Assembly: GCA_964436955.1 (NCBI GenBank)
Contig: CAYTFC010000003.1
Span: 7,400-71,399, forward strand
DNA: 64,000 bases
From: CAMFKD01 sp964436955
GTDB lineage: Bacteria; Chlamydiota; Chlamydiia; Chlamydiales; JAJFMA01
Direction: 5' to 3'
Position numbers and translations under genes: made by a program. This document shows, piece after piece, positions 8,932-16,621 of the stretch. The notes under the pieces were generated by a model. That model had not been told where the DNA came from. It did no database searches and saw only the letters and a list, made by a program, of their open reading frames with translations. The first letter of the stretch is position 1; every line of letters begins with the position of its first letter.

Positions 8932-9483
8932 ATGAGTACTCTCAATCAAGCACAAGAGAAAATGCAGGCCGCCATTGACCACCTTAGTACCGAGCTGAAG
9001 AGCTTGCGTACAGGTCGCGCTAACCCAGCCTTGTTAGACAATGTGCAGGTGGAAGTTTATGGCACACAGATGCGTTTACGCGATGTGGCATCCGTTACCG
9101 CTCCTGAGGCGCGTCAACTCGTTATCACTCCATTCGATGCCAATAATGTGCATTCCGTTGCAAAAGGCATTGATAAAGCCAACCTAGGTTATCAGGGTGT
9201 TGTGGATGGTAAAATTGTTCGCATTAACATCCCTCAGATGGATACTGAAATGCGAAAAGAGATGGTAAAAACCGCCCACAAGCGCTGTGAAGAAACTAAA
9301 GTCAACGTCAGGCACGTGAGAAGGGACTTTATTGAAGACGCACGTAAACAGAAAGCTGACGGCATCATTACCGAAGATGACATCAAGCGCCAAGAAAAAT
9401 CCATCCAAGATCTTACAGACAAATTTTGTGCTAAGTCCGATGAAGTTACAGCCGCCAAAGAAAAAGAAATCATGACTATTTAG
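8932..9483 (+). CDS. frr: Ribosome recycling factor
   Basis: A 183-residue protein that dissociates post-termination ribosomes together with EF-G. It matches RRF throughout: SLRTGRANPALLDNVQVEVYG, the ITPFDANNVHSV segment, VRINIPQMDTEMR, and a charged C-terminal helix ending in the EVTAAKEKEIM-type tail. I prefer ATG 8932 (MSTLNQAQEKM). GTG at 8923, which overlaps the pyrH stop, would add three residues. Tight coupling to pyrH matches the chlamydial order CT678-CT677. Confidence 0.97.
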   Translation: MSTLNQAQEKMQAAIDHLSTELKSLRTGRANPALLDNVQVEVYGTQMRLRDVASVTAPEARQLVITPFDANNVHSVAKGIDKANLGYQGVVDGKIVRINIPQMDTEMRKEMVKTAHKRCEETKVNVRHVRRDFIEDARKQKADGIITEDDIKRQEKSIQDLTDKFCAKSDEVTAAKEKEIMTI

Positions 9484-9540
9484 CATTGCGTTTTTTTCAT
9501 GGACCGTATAGACTTACAGGTCCAAAACGATGAAGTGTAT

Positions 9541-9615
9541 GGCCCCATCGTCTAGTCTGGTCTAGGACACCGGATTTTCATTCCGATAACAGGGGTTCGA
9601 ATCCCCTTGGGGTCA
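9541..9615 (+). tRNA. tRNA-Glu (TTC anticodon)
   Basis: A 75-nt cloverleaf. The acceptor GGCCCCA (9541-9547) pairs with TGGGGTC (9608-9614), with an A discriminator. The anticodon arm CCGGA-TTTTCAT-TCCGA carries TTC, and the T arm contains GGTTCGAATCC. CCA is not encoded. It lies 57 bp after frr and 12 bp before tRNA-Lys, so the two tRNAs are likely co-transcribed. Confidence 0.96.
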
Positions 9616-9627
9616 ATTTCTTTCCTA

Positions 9628-9701
9628 GGGTCTTTAGCTCAGTTGGTTAGAGCACCTCACTTTTAATGAGGGAGTCGATGGTTCGAGTCCATCAAGACCC
9701 A
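9628..9701 (+). tRNA. tRNA-Lys (TTT anticodon)
   Basis: A 74-nt cloverleaf. The acceptor GGGTCTT (9628-9634) pairs with AAGACCC (9694-9700), with an A discriminator. The D arm reads AGCTCAGTTGGTTAGAGC. The anticodon loop CTTTTAA carries TTT, and the T arm is GATGG-TTCGAGT-CCATC. CCA is not encoded. Confidence 0.97.
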
Positions 9702-9730
9702 AATTTCCTTAGCTCACAAGGTAACATTCT

Positions 9731-10261
9731 ATGGGCCACTTCGAAGCACTAGCAAAAGCAGTGAAAATTCTGATGCTGGTGATGGATGTTGACGGCGTAT
9801 TGACTAACGGCGACGTGAGCTATACTTCCTCTGGGGAAGAAATCAAAACGTTCAATATCAAAGATGGTTACGGCCTCGTCAATGCCGAGAAGAATGGCCT
9901 CATTACCGTCATCATTACTGGACGTAGCAGTCTAGCCGTCGCGCAACGGGCGAAGGAACTCAAAATCTCGCATGTCTATCAAGGCGTGGGCGATAAATTA
10001 GTAGTATTAAAGCAGTTGTGCGAACAACTATCGATTTCCTTGGATCAGGTGGCTTATGTAGGCGACGACATTCCGGATTTGACTGTGTTGCAAAACGTTG
10101 GCTTGGCTTGTTGTCCACATGATGCAGTGGATGAGATTTTGGCTGTTTGTGATTACATCACTAGCCGTGATGGAGGCAGGGGAGCCGTCCGCGAGATCGT
10201 GGACATGATTCTGCAAGCTAAAGTGAGAGACAAAAAAAGCGAGTCGTTCATCTCACGCTAA
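9731..10261 (+). CDS. kdsC: KdsC-type Kdo-8-phosphate phosphatase (HAD IIIC)
   Basis: A 176-residue HAD phosphatase of the cap-less, tetrameric KdsC type that releases phosphate from Kdo-8-phosphate in lipopolysaccharide synthesis. Motif I is MDVDGVLTNG, followed by the FNIKDGYG loop typical of KdsC. Motif II is ITGRSS, a lysine lies in the GDKL region, and motif III is VGDDIPDL. SD AAGG lies nine bases upstream of ATG 9731. Kdo is essential to chlamydial LPS, so the gene fits. A CMP-Kdo-type synthetase is encoded separately at 41690. Confidence 0.9.
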   Translation: MGHFEALAKAVKILMLVMDVDGVLTNGDVSYTSSGEEIKTFNIKDGYGLVNAEKNGLITVIITGRSSLAVAQRAKELKISHVYQGVGDKLVVLKQLCEQLSISLDQVAYVGDDIPDLTVLQNVGLACCPHDAVDEILAVCDYITSRDGGRGAVREIVDMILQAKVRDKKSESFISR

Positions 10262-10302
10262 GCGATCACCGACAGCTAAGAGATTGTCCTTTATGTCTTT
10301 TC

Positions 10303-10441
10303 TCCTAAGTCCTTTAGGTCTTTTACGTCATTTTGGTCTTTTTAAGATGGTTGGTAGCTCCGTACTTTTACCACTCTAATATTAAAAAGGACCAAAAGGA
10401 CAAAGGACCAAAAGGACGTAAAAGACCTAAAGGACTTAGGA
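10303..10441. repeat. Long imperfect inverted repeat in the kdsC-mcsA gap
   Basis: The gap of just over 300 bases after kdsC is filled mostly by this structure. The left arm (10303-10343) contains CCTAAGTCCTTTAGGTC, TTTTACGTC and TTTTGGTC. The right arm (10382-10441) contains the complements in reverse order, interrupted by a tandem block of CCAAAAGGAC/AAAGGAC units. A further ACCTAAAGGAC copy follows at 10447-10457. Transcribed, it would form a hairpin with an extended stem. It may terminate kdsC transcription or be a relic of a mobile palindromic element. No coding potential was seen. Confidence 0.8.
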
Positions 10442-10573
10442 AAAGGACCTAAAGGACGACTAATACCAGAGTTCGCTGGTTTCCTTTACAATTTTAAAAC
10501 AATCTCTTATAGTCCGGCCCACAATTGAGCGCGTGCCACTTACGCATTTTCCAGCTTCTAGATTGAGGTGCCC

Positions 10574-11101
10574 ATGTCCGAGGATCCTCCTGAAAAATCC
10601 GCTGAACGTCCATTGGAATGTAGTGAATGTAAGAAGCCTGTAGCGGTTCTCTACACAGTCGTTGCCCAAGGAGCGGTCTCACATACGGTGATGTGTGGAG
10701 GCTGTCCGCAGCTCGAATGCCGCCTACATGGAACATCTAGCCAGGTGATGGCTGTCCCTGGTCAAATAGGTTTAGCCTGCCCCGAGTGTGGCACATCACT
10801 GGGTGATGTGCGTTCTGGACGCCCATTAGGCTGCACGCAATGTTATGATACATTTGCAGAGCAGATCATTGCTGATCTCGTTACCAGCGACAAAATTCCG
10901 CAAGTTTTCAAGGAAATCAAAAAAGACACCCTGTTCCATATTGGAAGGGCGCCTGGTGAAGCCTCAGAAATTAGCCCAGCCCTTAAACTACACGCATTAA
11001 ACCAAGCTTTAGCTGAAACGCTAAGTCGCGAAGATTATGAGCAAGCGGCGTGGCTGCGCGACCAGATTAAACAATTGACGGAGAGGTCGCATGACGGATA
11101 G
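10574..11101 (+). CDS. mcsA: McsA-like zinc-binding protein with C-terminal UVR motif
   Basis: A 175-residue protein with four Cys pairs in its first half (CSEC, CGGC, CPEC, CTQC), enough for two zinc sites. A UvrB/C-type helix pair sits at the C-terminus (LNQALAETLSREDYEQAAWLRDQIKQL). This is the McsA architecture, known in Firmicutes to activate the arginine kinase McsB and to act with the ClpC protease. I prefer ATG 10574 with GAGG five to six bases upstream; GTG at 10568 is also possible. It overlaps the mcsB-like gene by 11 bp, as in the chlamydial pair CT676-CT675. Confidence 0.85.
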   Translation: MSEDPPEKSAERPLECSECKKPVAVLYTVVAQGAVSHTVMCGGCPQLECRLHGTSSQVMAVPGQIGLACPECGTSLGDVRSGRPLGCTQCYDTFAEQIIADLVTSDKIPQVFKEIKKDTLFHIGRAPGEASEISPALKLHALNQALAETLSREDYEQAAWLRDQIKQLTERSHDG

Positions 11102-12161
11102 TAGTAAAATCGCGACTTTGCTCCTCCAAGCCAAGCCTTGGGCGAGCAATAGCAATGCCTCCTGGCTATGTTCTACACTTACTTTGGTCCGCAATTTGCA
11201 AAAATTCCATTTTCCAAGCCGCATGGATCTTGAAAGTGGAAATCAAATTCTCGGCTTAATCAGTAAAGAGCTGCAAGCTTATACGGATTTGCAACAGCCT
11301 GAGCTGGTGAAGGCGCAGGATTGTAGTGCTCGTGACAAAGAGTTGCTATTTGAAAACTTTCTTGCCACCCATGCATTTATTCATTCGCAAGGTGGTGAAG
11401 CTTTTGTGTTGGATAAGACTGGCCGATTTTTAGCTTTGATAAACATGGAAGATCATCTAGAACTAACGCAGCGCGATTGTGGCGAGGATCTTGAACAAAC
11501 GTTTGAATCACTTGTCAAGTTGGAGATTGCGTTAGGCGGTGCTTTAAACTATGCGTATTCACCGCGTTTTGGATTTCTTACCTCAAATCCGGCTCATAGT
11601 GGCACAGCACTTATTGTGCGTGTATTTATACAGATTCCTGCCATTGTCCATTTAGGTCTATTGGATCAGGTCATTGAAAAATACAAAAGTGATGCGATTG
11701 ATGTGGCCGGTTTATCGGGACCGCTCACAGCTGAATTGGTAGGCGACGTGCTAGTTGCTAGCAATGCCTACTCCCTTGGTCATAAAGAGGAGAAGATCCT
11801 TTCTGAGATACGCACATTTACCACTCAGCTGACAGTAGAGGAAAAAGGGTTGCGAACTCGCTTGGCTCATGAAGGAAATACTTCTATTAAAGACAAGGTT
11901 GGACGAGCTTTTGGATTGGTCAAATTTTCGTTTCATCTGGACACCTTTGAGGCCCTAGATGCGTTAAGCCTTCTGAAACTTGGTGTGGATACTGGCTGGG
12001 TTACAGGAACGGATCGTGCGCAGCTTAACGAACTATTTTTCACTTGTAGAAGAGCGAACCTGCTTGCTCAGGTGGCTGAGGATATTCCCCAGGAGGAGCT
12101 AGCCCACCGTCGTTCTCAATATTTGCGGCAAAACTTAGAAAATCTTCAGTTAAATCTATGA
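11091..12161 (+). CDS. mcsB: McsB-like phosphagen-kinase family protein, catalytic residues apparently degenerate
   Basis: 356 residues aligning with McsB protein-arginine kinases across their length. The N-terminal W..ST segment ends VRNLQKFHFP, followed by NMEDHLEL, GFLTSNPAHSGTA, and the C-terminal DKVGRAFG...LKLGVDTGWV helix. Several positions important in McsB look altered. The SSRIRLARN motif reads CSTLTLVRN, losing two arginines. The family cysteine in LTSCPTN is asparagine here. NEEDH is NMEDH. Activity may therefore be lost or changed, or the protein may serve as an adaptor. The gene overlaps mcsA by 11 bp and the next gene by 4 bp (ATGA). The family assignment is firm; loss of activity is inference. 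Confidence 0.85.
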   Translation: MTDSSKIATLLLQAKPWASNSNASWLCSTLTLVRNLQKFHFPSRMDLESGNQILGLISKELQAYTDLQQPELVKAQDCSARDKELLFENFLATHAFIHSQGGEAFVLDKTGRFLALINMEDHLELTQRDCGEDLEQTFESLVKLEIALGGALNYAYSPRFGFLTSNPAHSGTALIVRVFIQIPAIVHLGLLDQVIEKYKSDAIDVAGLSGPLTAELVGDVLVASNAYSLGHKEEKILSEIRTFTTQLTVEEKGLRTRLAHEGNTSIKDKVGRAFGLVKFSFHLDTFEALDALSLLKLGVDTGWVTGTDRAQLNELFFTCRRANLLAQVAEDIPQEELAHRRSQYLRQNLENLQLNL

Positions 12162-13246
12162 CAGACAATCAGCGTATCGTTGGGGCAGCGCTAAACCCCA
12201 TGGGATATTCCCATTTTACCGACCATCTTGCGGCTATAGCTGTAGTCATGGGCGTTCCGTTGGTATTCACGGATGTGGACCATTATGAGCAAAGTTTGCG
12301 TCAATATCCTGAGCTGATAGTACAGCTGCATGACTGGGCAGAATTCACTCCAAGTTTTATCGTAGAGAACTATGATGTTCTGTTTATCTCGGAAATGTGG
12401 AATCGCGATCAGTTGCGAGCCAAATTCCATAGCTATGAAGCTCAATTCGGAAAGACTCTTAGAGTTGTTCATTGTCCCCATGGATTTTCCGACAAGGGGT
12501 TTTGGTTTGAGCATTGCCTAGAACAAGATGTCACGCTTGTCTATGGACAAAACATGTTGGATTTGCTGTCGGCAAGACGGCCGGATGCAGCCTTGGAACG
12601 CTATGTACTTACTGGCAACTTGCGTTACCAGTATTACCTTAAACATCAGGCTCATTTTGACAAAGTGGTTGCTACCGAGGTTTTCAGTAGGTTCGGGCGC
12701 CAACAACCCACCATTATTTATGCGCCGACGTGGCGCGATAACGAGGATTCTACTTCCTTCTTTAAGGCGGCAGAACCATTATTGTCAGAGCTTCCGAATG
12801 ACTTTAACCTGTTGGTCAAACTACATCCTAATCTTGAGCATGATCACGATCATATGGTTGATGTATATGAGACCATTAGCAAGTATGAGCTGAAGCCAAA
12901 CATTGTGTTTTTGAGCGAGTTTCCCTTGATCTATCCCCTTCTGGCAGCATGTGACATCTACATTGGCGATCGCTCGGCAGTGGGGTATGATTTTTTGGCT
13001 TTTAATCGTCCGATGTTTTTTTTGAATGAGAGTGGCCGGCACGAAAAGAAAGATCGAGAGCTTCTCTATAGCTGCGGACAAGTGCTCGATCCAGGGGAAT
13101 ACTCACGCTTTTATAAGGTATTGGAAGAGGTTCTGCCTAAAGATAAAGAGTTGTTTTCAAAGGTTCGTGAAGAAACGTATCAGTATACGTTTGCTGATCG
13201 GCCCTTCGAGGCTGTTCGACAAGAGATCATTGATCAAATTCGCTAA
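12158..13246 (+). CDS. CDP-glycerol glycerophosphotransferase (TagB/TagF)-like protein
   Basis: 362 residues with the GT-B-like features of the TagB/TagF family: VVHCPHGFSDKG near the middle, IIYAPTWRDNE, VKLHPN, and near the C-terminus ACDIYIGDRSAVGYDFLAFNRP, the equivalent of the family's D-x-SS-x-x-D-F segment. Family members transfer glycerol-phosphate or ribitol-phosphate from CDP-alcohols onto glycans; some act on other polyol phosphates. It starts four bases inside the end of mcsB, an odd partnership. A teichoic-acid-like acceptor is not expected in chlamydiae, so the acceptor may be a lipid or surface glycan. The substrate is unknown. Confidence 0.8.
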   Translation: MTDNQRIVGAALNPMGYSHFTDHLAAIAVVMGVPLVFTDVDHYEQSLRQYPELIVQLHDWAEFTPSFIVENYDVLFISEMWNRDQLRAKFHSYEAQFGKTLRVVHCPHGFSDKGFWFEHCLEQDVTLVYGQNMLDLLSARRPDAALERYVLTGNLRYQYYLKHQAHFDKVVATEVFSRFGRQQPTIIYAPTWRDNEDSTSFFKAAEPLLSELPNDFNLLVKLHPNLEHDHDHMVDVYETISKYELKPNIVFLSEFPLIYPLLAACDIYIGDRSAVGYDFLAFNRPMFFLNESGRHEKKDRELLYSCGQVLDPGEYSRFYKVLEEVLPKDKELFSKVREETYQYTFADRPFEAVRQEIIDQIR

Positions 13247-13259
13247 AATTACTGGTTTG

Positions 13260-13310
13260 TTTTGGTAGCAATCAGGGTCTCAGTGTCTGTGGTAAAAATC
13301 CGAAAAAATA
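13260..13310. repeat. Composite of two dispersed repeats
   Basis: Bases 13260-13280 are the reverse complement of AGACCCTGATTGCTACCAAA at 63951-63971, also seen with small changes at 49359-49378. Bases 13278-13310 (TCTCAGTGTCTGTGG then TAAAAATCC) match the right terminal arm of the palindromic element at 29308-29547, with a 10-bp internal deletion. The composite lies between two convergent genes. Confidence 0.8.
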
Positions 13311-13322
13311 GAACAATCGTTT

Positions 13323-13940
13323 TTAAGTTAAGCTTGAACACAATGGACATTTCAGAGGATCGTGCTGCTTAGCACGGCAATACTCACGCGCTCCATAGAT
13401 GATTTGTAAATGTAGCTTGGACCAAGAACTTTTTGGAAAAAGTTGCTTTAGGTCTTTCTCGGTTTGCTCTACGGTCTTTCCATTGCTGAGTCCCCAACGG
13501 TGCGCACAGCGATGTATGTGCGTATCCACCGGAAAAGCTGGTATTCCAAAGGCTTGTATCATTACGACAGAAGCTGTTTTATGACCGACACCAGGCAAAG
13601 ATTCAAGGTCCTCAAAATTGTTGGGAACTTTTCCTCCAAATTTCTCTAGCAAAATTTTGGAAAGATTAGAAATGGCTTTTGCCTTAGTGTTCGCCAGGCC
13701 GCAGGTTTGAATAAGTTCTTTAATGGTATCTACAGATAGTTTTGCCATTTTCGCGGGGTTGTCCGCTCTGGCAAAGAGAGCGGGTGTTACCAGGTTCACA
13801 CGTGCGTCGGTACATTGTGCTGATAAAAGCACTGCTATCAGCAAAGTATAACTATCTTTGTGGTGCAAGGGGATGGCGGGATTAGGATATAGCTGGTCAA
13901 GTGCCGCTTGGATGCGTTTTGCACGCTCTTTTTTGTTCAC
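13323..13940 (-). CDS. nth: Endonuclease III, base-excision repair DNA glycosylase
   Basis: A 205-residue HhH-GPD glycosylase/AP lyase for oxidised pyrimidines. The helix-hairpin-helix LESLPGVGHKTASVV contains the catalytic lysine, and VDTHIHR contains the catalytic aspartate. The C-terminus differs from the E. coli enzyme. The [4Fe-4S] loop normally has four cysteines spaced C-x6-C-x2-C-x5-C. Here it reads YC, nine residues, CPLC, and the protein ends four residues later with no fourth cysteine. The cluster may be absent or differently held. The start is GTG at 13940, directly abutting the mnmE stop. The order mnmE-nth matches the chlamydial CT698-CT697 pair. Confidence 0.95.
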   Translation of the reverse strand: MNKKERAKRIQAALDQLYPNPAIPLHHKDSYTLLIAVLLSAQCTDARVNLVTPALFARADNPAKMAKLSVDTIKELIQTCGLANTKAKAISNLSKILLEKFGGKVPNNFEDLESLPGVGHKTASVVMIQAFGIPAFPVDTHIHRCAHRWGLSNGKTVEQTEKDLKQLFPKSSWSKLHLQIIYGAREYCRAKQHDPLKCPLCSSLT

Positions 13941-15317
13941 TTACTTGCCTACGCAAAACTTAGAAAAAATGGCCGATAGGATATCTTCAGTAACATCTGT
14001 TCCGATGATTCGCCCTAGTTCACCCAAGCAATGGCGCATGTCAGCCGCTACAAACTCGGGTGATATTCCATTTTTGAGGCCGTGCATCACTTCGTGGCAA
14101 GCCTGAATGGCGTTGGCAAGGGCTTCCTTGTGGCGCACATTGGTGATCAGTACTTCTTCTCGTGAAGGAGGGCCATGTTCCCATATCACTTTGTCTATTG
14201 TATAACGCAGGATGTCGAGGCCAGTCTTTTCCTTAGCCGATACCACGACGACATTTGGTAAGGAAATCGTTTCGAGCATTCCAAAACCCAAATCCGCCTT
14301 ATTCCATACTGCAATGGCCTTGTCGGGTGGAACCATTGCAATCAGTTCTTGTTCCTGAGGTGTTAAGGGCTGGCTGACGTCCAATACTAGCAACACCAAA
14401 TCAGCTTCTTTGAGTGCTGCTTTAGAGCGACGTATGCCTTCTTGCTCTATGACCTCTTCTGAGTCTCGAATGCCGGCGGTATCTGTGAGTTTGATATTGA
14501 GACCGTTTAAGCGTAGGTGATCCTCAACAATATCTCTAGTTGTGCCAGGGATGGGAGATACAATGGCGCGATCTTTGTCGAGTAGGGCATTCATCAATGA
14601 TGACTTTCCTACGTTTGGACTTCCTACTAAACATATTGAAAGGCCGTCATGCAAGATGCGTCCGTCGTGAAAAGTGTCTAGAAGCTTTTGCATGGCTGCT
14701 GTTGAGCTTTCAAGGTGCTGGCAAATTTCTTCTACAGTAGCAAATTCCAATCCTTCTTCGGGGAAATCAACCCACGCCTCTAAAATTGCTGCTGTATCAG
14801 TGAGGTTGTGCTGAAAAGAACGAATTTTTTCACTCAACGCCCCGCGCAATTGCTGTTCTGCAGCGTCGACTGCACGTTCATTTTTTGCGGCAATAAGCTC
14901 TTGAACAGCTTCAGCTTGGGCTAAATCCAATTTGCCGTTCACAAAGGCTTTAAAAGTGAATTCGCCAGCGAATGCTGCTCTGGCGCCGGCTTGAATAACA
15001 ACATCCAACACGCGACGTGAAATGAGGGAGCCGCCATGGCAGTGAATCTCAACCGTATCTTCACCAGTATAGGATCTTTTCCCAAGCATAGGAATAATGA
15101 GGATATCATCCACGTGTCGTTGATTGGCGTCGACAACATGACCAAAATGAACCGTATGTGTTGGATAGGAACGCACATCGCCGGAAAACACCTTATTCGC
15201 GACTTCTAATGCATGATCGCCCGCGATGCGAATGATTGCGACGCCACCATCTCCTGGTGCTGTGGCGATGGCTGCTACTGTATCGCCGGGTTGATAAGGT
15301 CTGTCATGAAAGGACAT
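13941..15317 (-). CDS. mnmE: tRNA modification GTPase MnmE
   Basis: The GTPase partner of MnmG in 5-carboxymethylaminomethyl modification of wobble uridines. Visible parts are the N-terminal tetrahydrofolate-binding domain (TVAAIATAPGDGGVAIIRI), a helical domain, and a G domain with GSPNVGKSSL, DTAG and NKAD. The C-terminal CxGK motif (FCVGK) is present. I chose ATG 15317 (MSFHDRPYQPGDT) because family homology begins there; the frame is open to TTG at 15386, which would add 23 unsupported residues. The resulting 458 residues match the usual length. Confidence 0.97.
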   Translation of the reverse strand: MSFHDRPYQPGDTVAAIATAPGDGGVAIIRIAGDHALEVANKVFSGDVRSYPTHTVHFGHVVDANQRHVDDILIIPMLGKRSYTGEDTVEIHCHGGSLISRRVLDVVIQAGARAAFAGEFTFKAFVNGKLDLAQAEAVQELIAAKNERAVDAAEQQLRGALSEKIRSFQHNLTDTAAILEAWVDFPEEGLEFATVEEICQHLESSTAAMQKLLDTFHDGRILHDGLSICLVGSPNVGKSSLMNALLDKDRAIVSPIPGTTRDIVEDHLRLNGLNIKLTDTAGIRDSEEVIEQEGIRRSKAALKEADLVLLVLDVSQPLTPQEQELIAMVPPDKAIAVWNKADLGFGMLETISLPNVVVVSAKEKTGLDILRYTIDKVIWEHGPPSREEVLITNVRHKEALANAIQACHEVMHGLKNGISPEFVAADMRHCLGELGRIIGTDVTEDILSAIFSKFCVGK

Positions 15318-15461
15318 TGGATAATAGCCATTAACAAGTTTAATTTGATGATAATAGGTGTTTGTCGCAATTTTTGCCAGCAACAAATTTTTATCATTTA
15401 TTTAAAATTACTGTTGTGTTAGATTTTTTTTATACTTTTTAAATAATTTAAAGGGCTAATA

Positions 15462-16385
15462 ATGAACATATACGACATTGTTATAGATAAGGCTACCAAG
15501 TTAATTGAAGATAGTAATAATCGAGTGGCGGGTCAAGGGGCTGCGAATTTGAGCAAAGGCCTGTTCTACCCTCGCATCTACTATGAAAAATTGCTGGAGG
15601 GCGGAAAAAAAAATGAGAAAAGACTGAACTGGCTAAGAGACAAGCATGCTTTTAGCGCGGCTTACGTATCGCCGCAGCACTTTTCTCGCATTTTCGAAAA
15701 GCCACTTCCCGTAAAGGTCTCAGCAGGTGTTTTGCCTTCAAATGCTATAAAGGCAGCGAAAGTCGGACTTTCTCTTTTTGGATGTGTCGAATGTTGTCAA
15801 TTAGCGCAATGGCTTGCAGTGGAAACATTTTTAGGAAAGGATCGTTTTAATGCCGTATTCGCCTCTGATTTAACGAGTGCTCTTATTTTTGGTGCACATC
15901 AAAAGAATCCCCTTCACACACTGACGTTATCCAATAGTAAGACTCTTCAGAGAGCGCAGATTATTCACATTTTTAACAGCAGGCTATATATCCCAAAAAA
16001 TCCTTTAGGCGAGTGGTGTGGTTTTCAATTAATTTGTATAGATGCTACTCCGGGTCATACAAGATTTATTGGTTTTGGTATTCCATCCCAAGGGTTGGTT
16101 TATCAAGAAATTATTGATTTACTCTTAAATGAATACAACAAACCCCCGGCAAACATTGATCATCTTCAAAGTGAAACAGCGAGTATGGTTCAGCGTACGA
16201 AGGAGTATGTGTCTTCGTTGTCTTTACGGGATCATACGATCACTATGGACGAGTTCAAGAGTACGGGAGGAGGTCAGACGACAATCATCAGTGAGTTTAA
16301 CCTCCAGCGCTTAGAGCAGTTAAGGGATTGTCCTATAGAGGAAGCTTTGACACTAATGGCGGCATGGATGCAAGAGTTGATGTGA
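15462..16385 (+). CDS. Unknown 307-residue protein, possible secreted effector
   Basis: I do not recognise this protein. It has no signal peptide and no membrane segment. A cysteine cluster (GCVECCQLAQW, near residues 108-118) is followed by HTLTLSN and GHTRFIGFGIP. The Cys-then-His order, with hydrophobic strands around the later part, resembles papain-like or transglutaminase-like folds. No catalytic set can be proven. AAAGGG precedes ATG 15462, and the upstream 60 bases are very AT-rich. It lies alone between mnmE and another unknown gene, a pattern typical of lineage-specific chlamydial effectors. Function is unknown. Confidence 0.6.
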   Translation: MNIYDIVIDKATKLIEDSNNRVAGQGAANLSKGLFYPRIYYEKLLEGGKKNEKRLNWLRDKHAFSAAYVSPQHFSRIFEKPLPVKVSAGVLPSNAIKAAKVGLSLFGCVECCQLAQWLAVETFLGKDRFNAVFASDLTSALIFGAHQKNPLHTLTLSNSKTLQRAQIIHIFNSRLYIPKNPLGEWCGFQLICIDATPGHTRFIGFGIPSQGLVYQEIIDLLLNEYNKPPANIDHLQSETASMVQRTKEYVSSLSLRDHTITMDEFKSTGGGQTTIISEFNLQRLEQLRDCPIEEALTLMAAWMQELM

Positions 16386-16621
16386 TTTCGGGCTTATTCC
16401 TTCTCGATCCAGAAGTACTCTATGGCGATTGCCAAGCACAAGTCCTTGGCAACTTGCCGTTCACACTATCTTACTTAAGTCTCTGACCAGGATGTAGGTG
16501 GCAAATCTGGTTTTAACCAATTGAATATCTACTCTTTACATTGACTTGATCTCTGTTTGGTAACCTTACTTATGAAACCCACGATTTATCAATAAGAGTT
16601 ACAAAAAAATGGAGTCATGAG

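Noticed and set aside
9500..9524. GGACC/GGTCC stem after frr as a terminator
   Set aside because: Only five base pairs with a long loop and no T-run; too weak to call.
12528..12893. Open frame of 121 codons inside the TagF-like gene
   Set aside because: Same-strand alternative frame fully inside a well-supported gene, with unlikely composition (many Trp, Cys and Met).
16386..16621. Possible small gene or RNA in the gap between the two unknown genes
   Set aside because: No frame with a start and SD, no convincing fold; TTGACT at 16541 lacks a properly spaced -10.
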